Shown piece by piece: positions 1 to 10,958 of a stretch of DNA of 29,325 nucleotides (its first letter is position 1; the number at the start of each line of letters is the position of its first letter). This stretch comes from Reticulitermes lucifugus (Eukaryota > Arthropoda > Insecta > Blattodea > Rhinotermitidae): assembly GCA_026260175.1 (NCBI GenBank), contig JAKCWW010006107.1, positions 3,342-32,666 on the forward strand, written 5' to 3'. Both the position numbers and the translations under genes were made by a program. The notes under the pieces were generated by a model that was not told the DNA's origin, did not search any database, and saw only the letters and a list, made by a program, of their open reading frames with translations.

Positions 1-172
1 TCAACCTCCTGGAACCCTAAGGGCCTGTCCAGGCCTGTAATGGGATTGCTTTACCTTTTACTGATATGTTTGAGAAATGACAGCAGATATCTAAGCACAA
101 GAACTGTTAAACAAAAGTGTATTCTTTCTGGCAGAAGGACGCACTATAATAGGCCTACATCTACTTCTAGAT

Positions 173-366
173 CAGGGGTGTCCAACCCGCGGTCAGCCAT
201 TTGTGTTCTGCAACCAGCAGCCACATTGTATATGCTACACCATAAACCTTACACAATAATTAAGCGGTTAGTTATATACATACTGTAATTTTTACAGGTG
301 CAACCCACGAAAAACCTCACAGTAACAGCTGTGGTTCTTTGCCCGAAAAAAAGGCACGCATCTCTG
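173..366. mobile_element. hAT-type nonautonomous element (MITE) with 8-bp TSD
   Basis: The element begins CAGGGGTGTCCAACCCGCGG, and the reverse complement of its end begins CAGAGATGCGTGCC, giving short imperfect terminal repeats of the hAT form CAGRGRTG. It is flanked by TTCTAGAT (165-172) and TTCTAGAC (367-374), a 7/8 match of the 8-bp length typical of hAT insertion. At 194 bp with no transposase it is nonautonomous. The imperfect TIR and TSD suggest an old insertion. Confidence 0.72.
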
Positions 367-933
367 TTCTAGACGAAGCACTGAAGAAAAAGCCTGCGTT
401 TTCCGGCTCCGCTGAAGCGCCCAAATGTTACGTTTACTAATTTCAACGTCAGTAAAACCAGGCGTAGTACAAATCAGAACGCAGAGAATTTTCTCTTGTG
501 TAAGCGTCTTCATCAAACGGCCCGGCGTACGCGCTGCAGTAACCTAAGCCGGCTCGCTTGTACAAGCATGATCGCACCGTCGTATTTGAGACCCCCGCGT
601 TAGTTCAGGATTTTAACACGACGGTATTCCCACAGTTACAGTACAGTCTCTCACCCCAGCTGGAGCGAGACTCTGGTACCGTCCTTCATATCACCAGCAA
701 CCAATAACATAATCACTCGTCTTCTCTCATTGGTTCTGATAAGAGTGCAACAACATGGGGGCAGTTAGAATTGCAACGGCCACTTCGTCGGAGCCAATAG
801 CAGTACTATTTACGTTACAGCCCACACGACGGCCCTAAGAGGCTGAAGAGCTTTATCATCCCAGACGCAAATGGGAGGAAGGAGAGATAAGAACAGCTGT
901 TATTGTACCAGACTCTATAAGCCATGACTTGTA

Positions 934-1290
934 TTCCTTTGGTACCTTTACACAAAAGAAACTGCACTCTTCTTTTGATACCTTTACACAAAAGAAACTG
1001 CACTATGCTTTTGGTACCTTTACACAAAAGAACCTGCACTATTCCTTTGGTACCTTTACACAAAAGAAACTGCACTATTCCTTTGATACCTTTATACAAA
1101 AGAAACTGCACGATTCATTTGGTACCTTTAAACACAAGAAACTGCACTATTCCTTTGGTACCTTTATACAAAAGAAACTGCACTATTCCTTTGGTACCTT
1201 TAAACAAAAGAAACTGCATGATTCCTTTGGTACCTTTACACAAAAGAAACTGCACTATGCTTTTGGTACCTTTACACAAAAGAAACAGCA
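934..1290. repeat. 36-bp minisatellite, 10 units
   Basis: GGTACC or its variant GATACC recurs exactly every 36 bp at 941, 977, 1013, 1049, 1085, 1121, 1157, 1193, 1229 and 1265. Each unit contains CCTTTGGTACCTTTAC followed by ACAAAAGAAACTGCAC with a few substitutions. Because 36 is a multiple of 3 and the unit lacks stops in several frames, both strands show repetitive open frames with 12-residue periods (for example FGTFTQKKLHYS). These are almost certainly artefacts of the repeat, since they lie in a CadN intron. Confidence 0.95.
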
Positions 1291-2083
1291 AGATCTCATA
1301 ATGACGTGTGAACGTGCAACCAATGTTCCACAGCATACAACCGGCCAGAATAGACATGATATTCGCAATATACGCGGCTAAGGGCTGGACGACTTCGTTT
1401 CGATCACCGTAGAAAGGAAAACAGAACTGTTCCCATATGCTATGCACTACGCAATGAAGACACATGGGCGAGTGGGGGCAAAGCTCCGTGCATTTTTTAC
1501 CTAGGCAGATATTCACATTTCTGCCACCACGTCCAGACAGGCCCAACCTCCTACTAAACACAGCAGATGCTGGTTGTTCTTTCACTAGGGGTAGGGCAAT
1601 TCGATTATGAAACCGAGCACTTACGTGTACAAGCTTTGTAAATTACAATGCTGTGAATATGCTGGTAGAAGTGAGTCGGTCGAGTATCTTTCAGCGCTTA
1701 CACCGGGCTCACGAAACACTGCTGAATTCGAAGTGATGTCGGGTGACAATATGTGTCACTGAGTGCTACCGGGTTCAATGTTGACAGATCCTGGAATTGA
1801 AGTCTTACATGTCGTGGACTGTGACTTTTATAGCCCTACGTCAGCAGTTCTTTCTTGCTACGCAGCAAAATTATGCAATCCATTCTCCACCTCTCCCTCA
1901 ACGAAGGCCTTCAAAATAAAGTCTGTAAGAACCTGACGTTGCGTCATAATCTTCAGTTCCGCAAAACACGGTTAAACGTCTGCAAAACAAAATATCCTAA
2001 TCACCTTAAACACCATTTTCACACAGAAAATAGTAGGCCTATATGAAAGTCGCTAGGAAAAGTAGTTGGTAAGATTATCGAAG

Positions 2084-2350
2084 CCAATCCCGGTGGCAGT
2101 GCGGTCTAAGGCGTAGGTCTGCAGCCACTTGATTGCTGGGAACACGGGTTCGAATCCCGCTGACAGTATGGATGCTCGTCTGTTGTGTGTTCGTGTAGGT
2201 AGCGGCCTCTGCGACGGGCTGATCACTCGTTCAGAGGAGTCCTACCGGGTGTGTGTGTGTGTGTGCGAGTGCAATTGTGTGACCTAGAAACCTCAACGAT
2301 GAGACGGTCTAGGCCCGAGTTAGGCTGTTGCGCCACAGAAAAAAAAAATT
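2084..2350 (+). mobile_element. tRNA-derived SINE, copy 1
   Basis: The tRNA-like head has an A-box-like GGTGGCAGTGCGGTCTAAGG and a perfect B box GGGTTCGAATCCC at 2146-2158. The body (TCTGCGACGGGC, AGAGGAGTCCTACCG, AACCTCAACGATGAG, GTCTAGGCCCGA) is shared with the elements at 16114 and 20112, and the tail is poly(A). A GT microsatellite lies at 2249-2265. Possible short TSD TCGAAG at 2078-2083 and just after the tail. Confidence 0.85.
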
Positions 2351-4117
2351 CGAAGGCTGGCGCTGATTGGTTTCTCATCATGTGACAGGGCTTGTGACTG
2401 CCCAACTAATAGCCACCCGCCTTGACGTTTGAATCCTGAAACTTTACCTCCAGCCCTGAGTGCCTTCAGAAAGAGGCATTTAGGCACAGAGCAGACCCAG
2501 TACACGGATGATGTGGACAAGTCCTTGTGGAAGTATTTCCATGAGCCTACTCTCGCGCCAGATACTACACAACATACAACCGCAACTAGGCGTAGGCCTA
2601 CGGTGAGGATACAAGTACGCCAAACAGAACGAGGGCGCGAGGCACATTAAGTTACTAAATGATATGAAGGTAAATACGGACCTAACACTAGTGTACACAA
2701 CCTTCATACCTTACTCTGGAACAGTCGTGATATTACGGACACATCGAAGTTTCTGAAACTGTCACAGTTCTTCCTGCCGCGGATGTAATAAGCTTTAAAG
2801 GCTGCCCCCTCTTCGTCGCGGGTAGAAGATCCAGATTGTTACGTCTACCTTCGAGAGCCAACATCGTTACAGAACTGTGGCAACCTGAATTCATGAAATT
2901 CTCTGGGCAGCAAGAGACAGCGTTTCAAGTACTTGTCCTTCCTGGTGTATGAGGCTATCAAGTACTCGTATTCCTTGTGGCCAGACACAAGGCTGTATAA
3001 CTTTGATTCAAAATTCATCCGGTCAGAAATTACTAGCAGCCTCCCGCGGAATGAAATTCGGAATTAGCCTAATTAAAAGGATTCAACTGATCACTGTCCG
3101 TCCATGGAGTGATATCACAATTTTAAATGACAATCTACGAACAAAGTCATGAATCTAATAAAACTCTTAAAACATTCGAATTAACTTTCCATCTCCGGAT
3201 TATTCTCCGAAAGAAATCGGATCGTTCCCACAAAAGATGTTTCAAGACAACAACTCTATCCTCTCGCTCCTCCTCCACGTCTGCCCTGTTTGTTACAGAG
3301 TACAGGAGACGGTGGTGACATCAGAGGTGATGAATTGCAAATGGTGAAGAATGGTGTGAAAAACGCGCTCACACTAGGATATTAAACCGCTATTCAGCGG
3401 TGTCTGAGACATATCAAGAAGAAAAAGCGCCAATATGGAATGGAAATTAAACCACGGCATTCCATTTTACGAGGCGAATTACGAATGCTCACTTTGTCCT
3501 TCAGCACAAATGTGTTCGTAATTGTGTAGATCATACAAGAGCTGATCATGTCAGTAAAGTAACCACCTATGAGCTGGTAGTTGGGGAAAGTTCCAAAAAC
3601 TGCGTTCGAAATTTTCTGTTGTCTACCAAACCAGAAGGGCTCTGGGGTTTAGGCACAGGGACAATTGAACCCTACTCTCATATGAGTAGCTTAACTTTCT
3701 GCTCCACTCAATGTTCACACTTGAGAAGGTCCATAAAGGCTCTGAGGATCAGAAACAGGAGAAGTTTTAGCATAATCTTATTAATACACTGCCTTCTTCA
3801 AAATCAATTAATTTTCTCACGCCTCTCAAACTGGCTCAGGACAGGTTTCAGGAGAGGGCTCTTATGAACAAAGTCATAAAATATTGGGGTGCATAAAAGG
3901 TGATACCTTGATAAGCTGAGCAACCAGCAGCTTCGCAAGAATAATTGTGCTCAATGTAACTTCCTTGTTAGGCCTACTTGGTGCGTTCTCAGAATACATA
4001 GCTGTGTAATCATTAACAGACAACTTACTGTAACCGAAACGCACTGTCTTCAGCGAAGCAGTATTTTTAAATCACGCTTTGCACTTCAAGTAAAATTAAT
4101 TCAAAACGTTTCAAGGT

Positions 4118-4123
4118 ACTCAC
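4118..4123 (-). other. CadN 5' splice donor (phase 1)
   Basis: Minus-strand sequence reads CCGGAG then GTGAGTACC, a near-perfect AG/GTGAGT donor. It splits the glycine codon after residue 462 (phase 1). The open frame stops 21 bases later inside the presumed intron, which supports splicing here. Confidence 0.88.
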
Positions 4124-5510
4124 CTCCGGTTCCAAGTCCAGCGTTGGTGATGCTGACCCAGAAATCGATGGTTTTTTCAGGACCAAGCTCCTCATAGTCC
4201 CACTTCTTTTTAACGCGCACGGCTCCGTTTGGTTCAACAGTAACCCAGGGATTTTCGTCTCGAATCTTGAAAGTCTCTCGCTCCGTCTCCTTTTCCAGCT
4301 GGAAGACAACGCGTCCCTCCGTCTCGCCGTCCGCCTCAGTGAACTCTATCTTCTTGGTAGGTCTCACTGCACGGGTCACTCGGCGCTTAGAGATCCGATG
4401 TGCCTGGTATTGCTCCTTGTCCAGATGCTGCAGGTGGTCATCCTCTTCAACCGAGTTGAACTGCAGCCACACCTGAGCGGGTTCCTCGGAGGTGCGGCTT
4501 GGTGTTCTCAAGTCGTGAGCCTCTACTGTGATTTCATACTCAACATCTTCCCCCAGGGCATTTGGGGGTTCTCCGGCCAGAAGCAAGTCACCTGTCTGTG
4601 GAACGATCACCACCAAGTTACTTGGCACAGCAAGACGGTATGCAACCCGATCTCCATCTGCATCAGAGGCTGAAACTGTTCCAACCGCCGCGAAACGTTT
4701 CCAGGTGTTGGTCACTGTATCATTGTCTCCTACACTTTTCTTAACGTCTCCCAAAGTAAACCGATACACATGCTTAGAAAACACTGGGCTATTGTCATTT
4801 TCATCCAGCACTGTAACTTTGACTTTGGTAAATGCTTTATCGATGCCACGGCCGTCAGCGGCCTGCACTGTCAGGGTATAAGAAGCGGTAGTTTCTCTGT
4901 CCAAAGGACGAGCTGTAACTATATGAACTCCATTCAGGTCCGTCTTTGTAGTAATTCCAAGCGTCTCATTGTCTTCGTCAACACTCTCCTGCAACTCAAA
5001 GGCGCCATTCTCGTTTCCAGCCACGATAGCGTAGCTGACTGGAAGCCCCCCAACGCCACCGCCGGTGGCCACGAGTAGAGGGATGCCTTCCACTCTGGTA
5101 CCAGCGGCAGAGTTCTCTGTCACCTCCCCACCCTCGTAAAGTTCCTTGTGAAATGTGAGCATATCCCGTCGGTCTAGGACGTACAGCTGCAAGGTGTGCG
5201 TGGCTGTGCTGTTGGGGGTTTCTTCCACTACAACCAAATTAACTGGTCGGTTCACCAGCGGGCTTAGGTCTGACGTGGTCATCACCAAGCCATCCTCTAA
5301 CACAGTGAAGAACTCGGAGAAGCCGGTCTCCAGCAGATGGTAGTTCATCAACTGTTGGCCACCCTCGAACTTCTTTATGCTGTACCCGGGGTATATGTCG
5401 TGTGGTATGACGGCGATGCTCCGTCTGATGGCAATACCCCCTGCTAACACATCTCCAGGGCTCAGAAAGGTCACCATGGTTACAATGAGGGCTAACCCTA
5501 GGCCCTCCAT
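4124..5510 (-). CDS. CadN: Neural cadherin, first coding exon (partial CDS)
   Basis: N-terminal 462 codons plus one base of an N-cadherin, a calcium-dependent homophilic adhesion receptor of neurons and axons. Residues 1-23 are a signal peptide (hydrophobic LGLALIVTMVTFL, likely cut after DVLA). Residues about 126-245 and 246-350 are cadherin-like repeats, with LDRE at 203-206, the calcium-binding DENDN at 236-240 and DADGD at 283-287. RISKRR (372-377) is a candidate proprotein-convertase site. VTRAVRPTK, IEFTEADG and KKWDYEELGPEKTIDFW strongly recall insect CadN, as does LEDGLVMTTSDLSPLVNRPV near residue 71. Possible N-glycosylation sites: NST 100, NET 181, NDT 263. The start has A at -3 and G at +4. 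Reading continues 7 codons past the exon, but the last coding base precedes a consensus donor, so those codons are intron. The rest of the roughly 3,000-residue protein lies left of the window. CadN2 is a less likely alternative. Confidence 0.93.
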
Positions 5511-5630
5511 ATTCAGCAGTCTCTACACTGGCCTGTCCTCTAGACGAGCGATGGGAAGGGGGTGACCCGACCCCACACTCTCACACGCAGTACCACCACA
5601 GGCGACTCAACACATGGATCTGGCTTCTAA
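5511..5630 (-). other. CadN 5' UTR segment behind a splice acceptor
   Basis: On the minus strand a pyrimidine-rich tract, TTTTCTTTTTGCTTGCAG, ends at 5631, a textbook 3' splice site 120 bases before the CadN ATG. This implies that the exon is 4124-5630 and that at least one noncoding 5' exon and the promoter lie at higher coordinates. No in-frame ATG precedes the chosen start in this segment. It contains one short upstream ORF. The alternative, that transcription starts inside this segment, cannot be excluded without transcript data. Confidence 0.7.
5607..5615 (-). promoter_or_regulatory. Two-codon upstream ORF in the CadN leader
   Basis: The only upstream ATG in the 120-nt leader reads ATG TGT TGA, a minimal uORF about 96 nt before the CadN start. 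Minimal uORFs can damp or gate re-initiation at the main start. Whether this one is translated is inference. Confidence 0.4.
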
Positions 5631-7094
5631 CTGCAAGCAAAAAGAAAATGCAGTTACTTCCAGGCGTGTAAACCCCAATGGCCTGAATGTTAATATATTT
5701 TGGATAAATTATCTACGACAATTCAATGAGACAGCTAAGTTCACTACCAAAAAAAGCCACTTCATTGGCTTGAAATGTGTAAAATCTAATGATACCAAGG
5801 GTTTGTGACAAAGGTTCATTCATGAGGCCTTTACCAGTACAACGCTGGATGCTGTTCGAAGTCTGGGTAGGACCCTACAACTGCCATCATACTGAATTTT
5901 CTGGAATTTGAAAGACAGACAACACCCGAAACAGTGGGAAGATAAGCTACATAAAGTATACGATACTTCAGATACTGGACAACTTCTAACATAATACCGA
6001 TTGACACAGTGTAAAATCTGTACGTAAGTGTTAAAGCGGATATAAAGTTACGAATCTGCAAGAGTGTACCTTCTGGTAACAGACAGGATACCGGAAATAA
6101 TAACTATTAAGCAAACCAAGAACAATTTCTTGGTCACTGAATAAACCGCGTAACTTCGGTTCTCATGAACTGTGAAATGTCCGCAATGAATATATGTTAA
6201 CTACTCAGAAAACTGAAACCGGCTAAATGACGAGCAATTTGAAAAATAAAGGCAAACATTTATGAGTATAAGCCCTATGTAAATGGCATACGACTATATC
6301 ACATGCACTTTGTAAAATACAGTGCTTACAATATATTTGTTAAGCAGATGTAAAACGCGACAATAGTTTAGATAAAGACATCGACTAACATTCGCAAGAA
6401 AGTCACAAACAGTCATTAAAACTGAGAAGCTTCTACACAAACAACGATAAACAGGTTGGCTACACTTGAAGGCGTCATCCTTTTGCCATTGTAATACTTT
6501 CCCTATATTACCTATGGATATTACGAACACCAGAAAGCGGTAAAGGTCCGTAACAGAACAACCCTCGAAGTAAGGTCTGTGTCGCCACTCACAAAAGCCG
6601 GACAAAGAGAAACAAAATCAATCATATTCCATAATACGTATAAAAATCACGGCATTATCGTGCTTTGTAACTGGGCACTTGACACAGCTAACAGGAAAGT
6701 TGTATATGAATTTCTGATTAAGCCACCTTATATTTGGACATTCCAATCCCGTGATCACGCAAGATTCTTATCGACCATCACGGTGCACGACTTATTTCAA
6801 CAATGCGTGACGAGTTCAACGCGCTGCTGCCAACTTTCGAAGTTCAGAAATCCTTATTACTCCTTCCTATTCCATAAATCCTCGATTAACTCTTCAGGTA
6901 TTACAGATAAGTTCTAATACCGTAATACGTAACAGAAAACGTAGGTGCGAAGTGTCTGGAATAGAGTCTGTCTGGCGTGTCTTCACATTGCGTCCTACGT
7001 TTTCCTTGTTCACAGGATCCGAAAGCCACACCTCCTGTCGGGCATTGATGGCTACTTCTAACAGATCAAATCCTTCAGAAGCCAATATTCGCTT
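5631..7094. other. Noncoding, presumed CadN 5' intron or upstream DNA
   Basis: AT-rich. I see no coding exon, RNA gene or recognisable repeat. Open frames such as 6579-6917 and 6894-7085 show no family resemblance. Confidence 0.5.
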
Positions 7095-7430
7095 GGGTGA
7101 TCAAGAAATTCCCCGCCTCTGAGAGAATCCTAAGTTTCATTGCCGCGTGTATAAGAACCGGCCACCGGTTTATATCCCGAACCAGCTGAATACAGTCCAC
7201 ATTGTCACATCATCCTTCTCCAATAACTGGTTTAATATCATCCTCCAACTTACACCTACGTATGCTAAGCAGTCTCTTTCCTCCGCATTTTCTTCCATTC
7301 CTCTCTCATCTCTCCCATAAGTGCTACATGCCCCATCATCTCTTCCTCGCTGATTTCGTCGCCCTAAAGTCTGGTAAAGAGCATAAATTATGACGTTTCT
7401 CATTACGGTCTGCGTCGTTTTCTCAAGCCT
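7095..7430 (-). pseudogene. Non-LTR retrotransposon reverse transcriptase C-terminal relic
   Basis: Read across frames on the minus strand, this segment keeps pieces of the C-terminal region common to insect endonuclease/reverse-transcriptase LINE ORFs. These are EKRHNLCSLPDF then ATKSARKR, next EEEMMGHVALMGEMR (usual form GHVARMGE), then DNVDCIQLVRDINRWPVL and AAMKLRILSEAGNFL (usual form MNLRVPxNAGNFL). The pieces fall in different frames and stops interrupt them, so the copy is dead. No catalytic domain, endonuclease or intact terminus is visible. Clade assignment is not possible from this fragment. Confidence 0.7.
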
Positions 7431-8199
7431 CTTATTACGCCCACTTCCTCTTCTTAAGTCCGAAAGAGCATACTCTGCTCGGAACATTCTCAAACGTAAC
7501 GAAATCTGAATTCTTCCCTTGGAATGGAACCCGAAACAATAAGTAAAATTATTGTTGTTGCCTGTATTTCAAAATTTGCTTTTTCGATTAAAGGCAGGAA
7601 AACGAAACGACTACGAACGGAATGGCAACAAGCTTTCCTGAACAGAACCTCTACTTCATTTCTTCGTAGCTACTTCCAAAACGGTACAGATCGTCTCCCC
7701 CTTTTACAGTAGGTCGCGAAATATTTCAGCGGCCAGAATCCGTTCAGTTATACTACATTGCAAGAGAATTTTTCCTTTTATTTCTGCCACTGGTCCCTGA
7801 GCTTCAATCTTATTACCTCTCACCTATCTCATTTTAACGATCTCAAAAGTCGGTCTACCCGCCTCTTTCATATGCACTCCAACCAACACAGACGCCAGTA
7901 CAGATGAGGATCTCGAGAAAAATGCCAACTCATGCGGTTTACTCATTCATACTCCTACGCATGGGTAGGCCTACTAGAAAAAATGGTAGACTTAACACAT
8001 TAAGAAATATATCCACTCGAAGACGACAATGTTGGAAACAATGACACTTCAAGAGCCACTTACTGCTTTCCGATAGGTACCGCCTACTCCAGCCTACTAC
8101 TACGTCGAGAGCAGTCATTGCGACGATGTACAATGAACAACGAAACTCCATCCTTAGCCCGGCCTACAATAATCTGCCATTCTTTCGGAATAACAGGAC
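7431..8199. other. Unassigned noncoding DNA
   Basis: Nothing supported beyond one TAGGCCTA palindrome at 7966. The frame 7524-7712 is unassigned. Confidence 0.45.
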
Positions 8200-8765
8200 T
8201 GCAAATGGTGTACTCCGTGACGTGGTACACAGACTTTACCAAGGCGTCCTTTACTTTCAAAATTTCATGCGGTTTTACGGTACACGTGTAAACGTAATTT
8301 CATTTATGGCCATAGAAAGTACCGCCTTCCCCGTACCGATTTTCACAAAACTCACACTCGCTCAGTACACTGCTGCGGACATCGACTGTGCCGAATTTTA
8401 TCCAAGTCGGACGAAAAATGTATAAAACAGAGCAAATTTTCGTTTAAGCCGCCCGTAAGTAAAGCGTCGTTTTCACCGCACCAATTTTCACTAAACTCAT
8501 CATTCCTCGATGGCATTAGGTGTAGATATACTATACCGAATTGCACCCAAAACGGTCAAGAAATAACATGGAAAGGACGGGTGGAAATTCATTTACGCCC
8601 TTTAAGTAAGGTACATACAACTGTCACTTAGCCAATTTTTACAAAACCCATACCGTTCGACAACTTTTTATATGGACCTCCCAAGCAAAATTTCATGAAA
8701 TTCCGACAAAGGTTTAGTCGCTGATACTAGGTCACAGACGGACAGACAGAATGATACGATCTCCA
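8200..8765. repeat. Degenerate tandem repeat, period about 145-151 bp
   Basis: Three related anchors, CCGATTTTCACAAAACTC (8336), CCAATTTTCACTAAACTC (8481) and CCAATTTTTACAAAACCC (8632), are spaced 145 and 151 bp. A second recurring piece (CGAATTTTATCCAAGTCGG, CGAATTGCACCCAAAACGG, AAATTTCATGAAATTCCG) follows each. The block ends with CACAGACGGACAGACAG near 8733. The units are too diverged to assign a family. The AAATTTCATGAAA piece recurs as AAATTTCACGAAAATCCG near 11148. Confidence 0.6.
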
Positions 8766-10893
8766 CATAAGGCGTTCTTTTCTACTTCGTAAAGAAGGCC
8801 CAACACATAATGGTCTCTGCAGGGATTCGGAACACAGTGGAATCACAAGGAAACGAAGGCAAGATTACGGAATTCCGGGTTCACTTCGTCCGATTGCACG
8901 CTTTTTGTAGTTAGACAAATTTGTTCTCTTCACACGGTCCCGCAGGAATGCCACACAACATCATCGTAAAATGGGTAAGACCTATTCCTTTTCCAATTTT
9001 TGCTACCCTCCTCCATCCTCTACATCTTCTCCTTCCTATTTTCTCCTTCTTATTCTACCACTCCTTCTCACCATTCTTACGCTCATCTTCACCCATTCCT
9101 CCTTTGCACTCTTATTCTTCCTCTCGCGCTTTCCTTTCTTCTTTATTCTTTGATCTATGGGCCTCCTTTCAGTGATTTCAACGTAGTGCGAGATTTTCAA
9201 ATTATTACAGAGCGAGCATGCCTGTAAAAACGAGCCGGTCTAGTTCAGTGCTTAAGCAGCGTCATATAATGAAAACCCTGCAATGAAACGATTCGACTTA
9301 ATGTGTGCTTCATGTAACATTGAAATTATCAGAGATGTGGTGGCAAAACGCTTCAGAGAGCAGCATATAAAATCAACAATTATTTACCAATACATCACTG
9401 TTTCCCTTACACACAGTTGGAGTAATTACACATCACAATTATTTTGCTCCGAAACAGTGCTTAGATGTTTACTACGATCGTCTCCTAGTGGCGAGTGTTC
9501 CATTGTTTACAACATTCGGTCTCCGAGCAACGCAAAATGGTTATTGTTCAGTTGCTTCCTTCCCTTTGCGTGGAGGTGAGTCTTGTGCTGGGACGTGGGC
9601 AGCCACCAGAAGTAACAAGTAACAGCCATCCGCCCCACTCTAAGAGAATGCACTATTAATCAAAGCAACATAGCCAACACGTTTCCCTACAAACACCACT
9701 GTACAACAAACAATTCCAACGGAGGTTTTACAAACCAGCCTCATTCCTATTTGAGTGTGCACGGTTCTAGTCTCGTGTGCTGCAGCGAAACTTCCTGAAA
9801 ACTAACTTCTTCAGGGTGAACGTGATGGCAGTTCCGTCAGATGAGTCCAAGAGTTCCCGTGTATTAGTACCAAACAGTGTAGTTATTTGGATAGCACTTG
9901 TGTGTCCAGACTTTACCTAAATCATCTTTGTAGGCATGTCACATATTCATTAGACACATCTACGGAATAAAGGTCCTGTGTGTTTAACGATGTCTCCCAT
10001 ATGGCAGTCCTGGTAACCATCGTTTCGGTGCTTCATAAATTATTACCAAACTTCACATAATCAATAACATATCCATATGTGTCAAAAATGCCAAACATTG
10101 CAATACGACGACGAACATAAAAAGCATGTTATAAATAATTATGGCTGAAATAGCAAATATTCTATTTTTCTTAATTTGTCATACGTAGGCTATACTCGGC
10201 CCTGTCACCTTCTCTCCCCTGTTATTCTGGCAGTAAAACGGTAGGCTCCGTCCAGCCGTTTTACTGGTGCTTGAAGGAAGTACAGGAAGCTGACCAGTTC
10301 TGCGGCAGGTACGCCACGCCTCACTCTATATTCGGAACGGCAGACAGCGCAGCAATCGCTGCTATTCCAGTTTTCCGTGAGTAAGGGTCCACACGTTTTA
10401 GTTCAATGTAATACAGTAAATATTACGTCTTTCCTTACCATATTTTAAAAAGGCGCTGGATATGGTATATTTCGACTCGCAGACGCCCTTTTCTGTACTT
10501 TCCAGGAATACAGAGGCTCACATGGGCGTACTGAGTTCAAACACCACGCCTTGAAAATCGTGTCACTGAGGCTGCAGTTCGAGGAGAGGTTCCAAGATTT
10601 CCGATCCTCTCGTTGTTCCCGAAAGATAGAAGGTTCAATGGCCAATTTTCCAGTTGCGAATAACTACATTGGAGTAATTTCTCTGTCGTATTTCTTGTAA
10701 TAATCCCATAAATGGCAAGAATTTCAGAAACATGTGTTTGACATTAAATAAGTTTTGATATTATCTGTAACTCTTTCCTAAAGCTTTTTTCAGTAAACGA
10801 AGAATTCAGCGAAATATGACTCTTGCCCGCATCTTCATCTTACGTCAATTGTGAAGTCAACAACTTCGTAATTTTATAATTCTAACACTTTAA
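8766..10893. other. Unassigned noncoding DNA
   Basis: Contains a pyrimidine-rich stretch on the plus strand (about 8985-9160, CTCC/TTCT-rich), which creates three overlapping low-complexity frames, and the short inverted repeat at 10231. No gene is seen. Confidence 0.5.
10231..10266. repeat. Short perfect inverted repeat
   Basis: CAGTAAAACGG (10231-10241) and CCGTTTTACTG (10256-10266) are perfect 11-bp arms around a 14-bp spacer. No surrounding element is recognised. Confidence 0.6.
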
Positions 10894-10913
10894 GGTGTTA
10901 CTAATGTAACACC
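10894..10913. repeat. Perfect hairpin GGTGTTAC-TAAT-GTAACACC
   Basis: Eight-base arms with a 4-base loop, 45 bp upstream of the hammerhead-like motif at 10959. It may belong to the same retroelement fragment, but nothing else ties them together. Confidence 0.5.
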
Positions 10914-10958
10914 AAGATTGTTCTGTTGGTACTGGCAAATCTCTGTACTTTGGATTCC

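Larger units (their letters stand above)
1..4117 (-). other. CadN intron (5' part, right-hand end)
   Basis: Everything left of the CadN donor is intron of the minus-strand gene. No further cadherin-coding stretch is visible on the minus strand down to base 1. It holds the hAT-type MITE, the 36-bp minisatellite and a tRNA SINE listed separately. In 375-930, 1291-2083 and 2360-4117 I see no coding, RNA or repeat signal beyond short open frames without family resemblance. Confidence 0.75.

Noticed and set aside
924..1585. Repetitive open frames of 98-156 residues on both strands
   Set aside because: They follow the 36-bp minisatellite. Simultaneous openness in several frames and both strands is explained by the repeat.
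2084..2170. True tRNA genes at the B-box sequences (2146, 16175, 20285)
   Set aside because: The heads do not fold into complete cloverleaves and run into SINE bodies with A-rich tails.
4267..5343. Plus-strand open frames opposite the CadN exon
   Set aside because: Shadow frames of a GC-rich coding exon. They lack domain resemblance, while the minus frame carries cadherin motifs.
8971..9227. Three overlapping hydrophobic or serine-rich frames
   Set aside because: All come from one CT-rich low-complexity stretch. No signal of a real protein.
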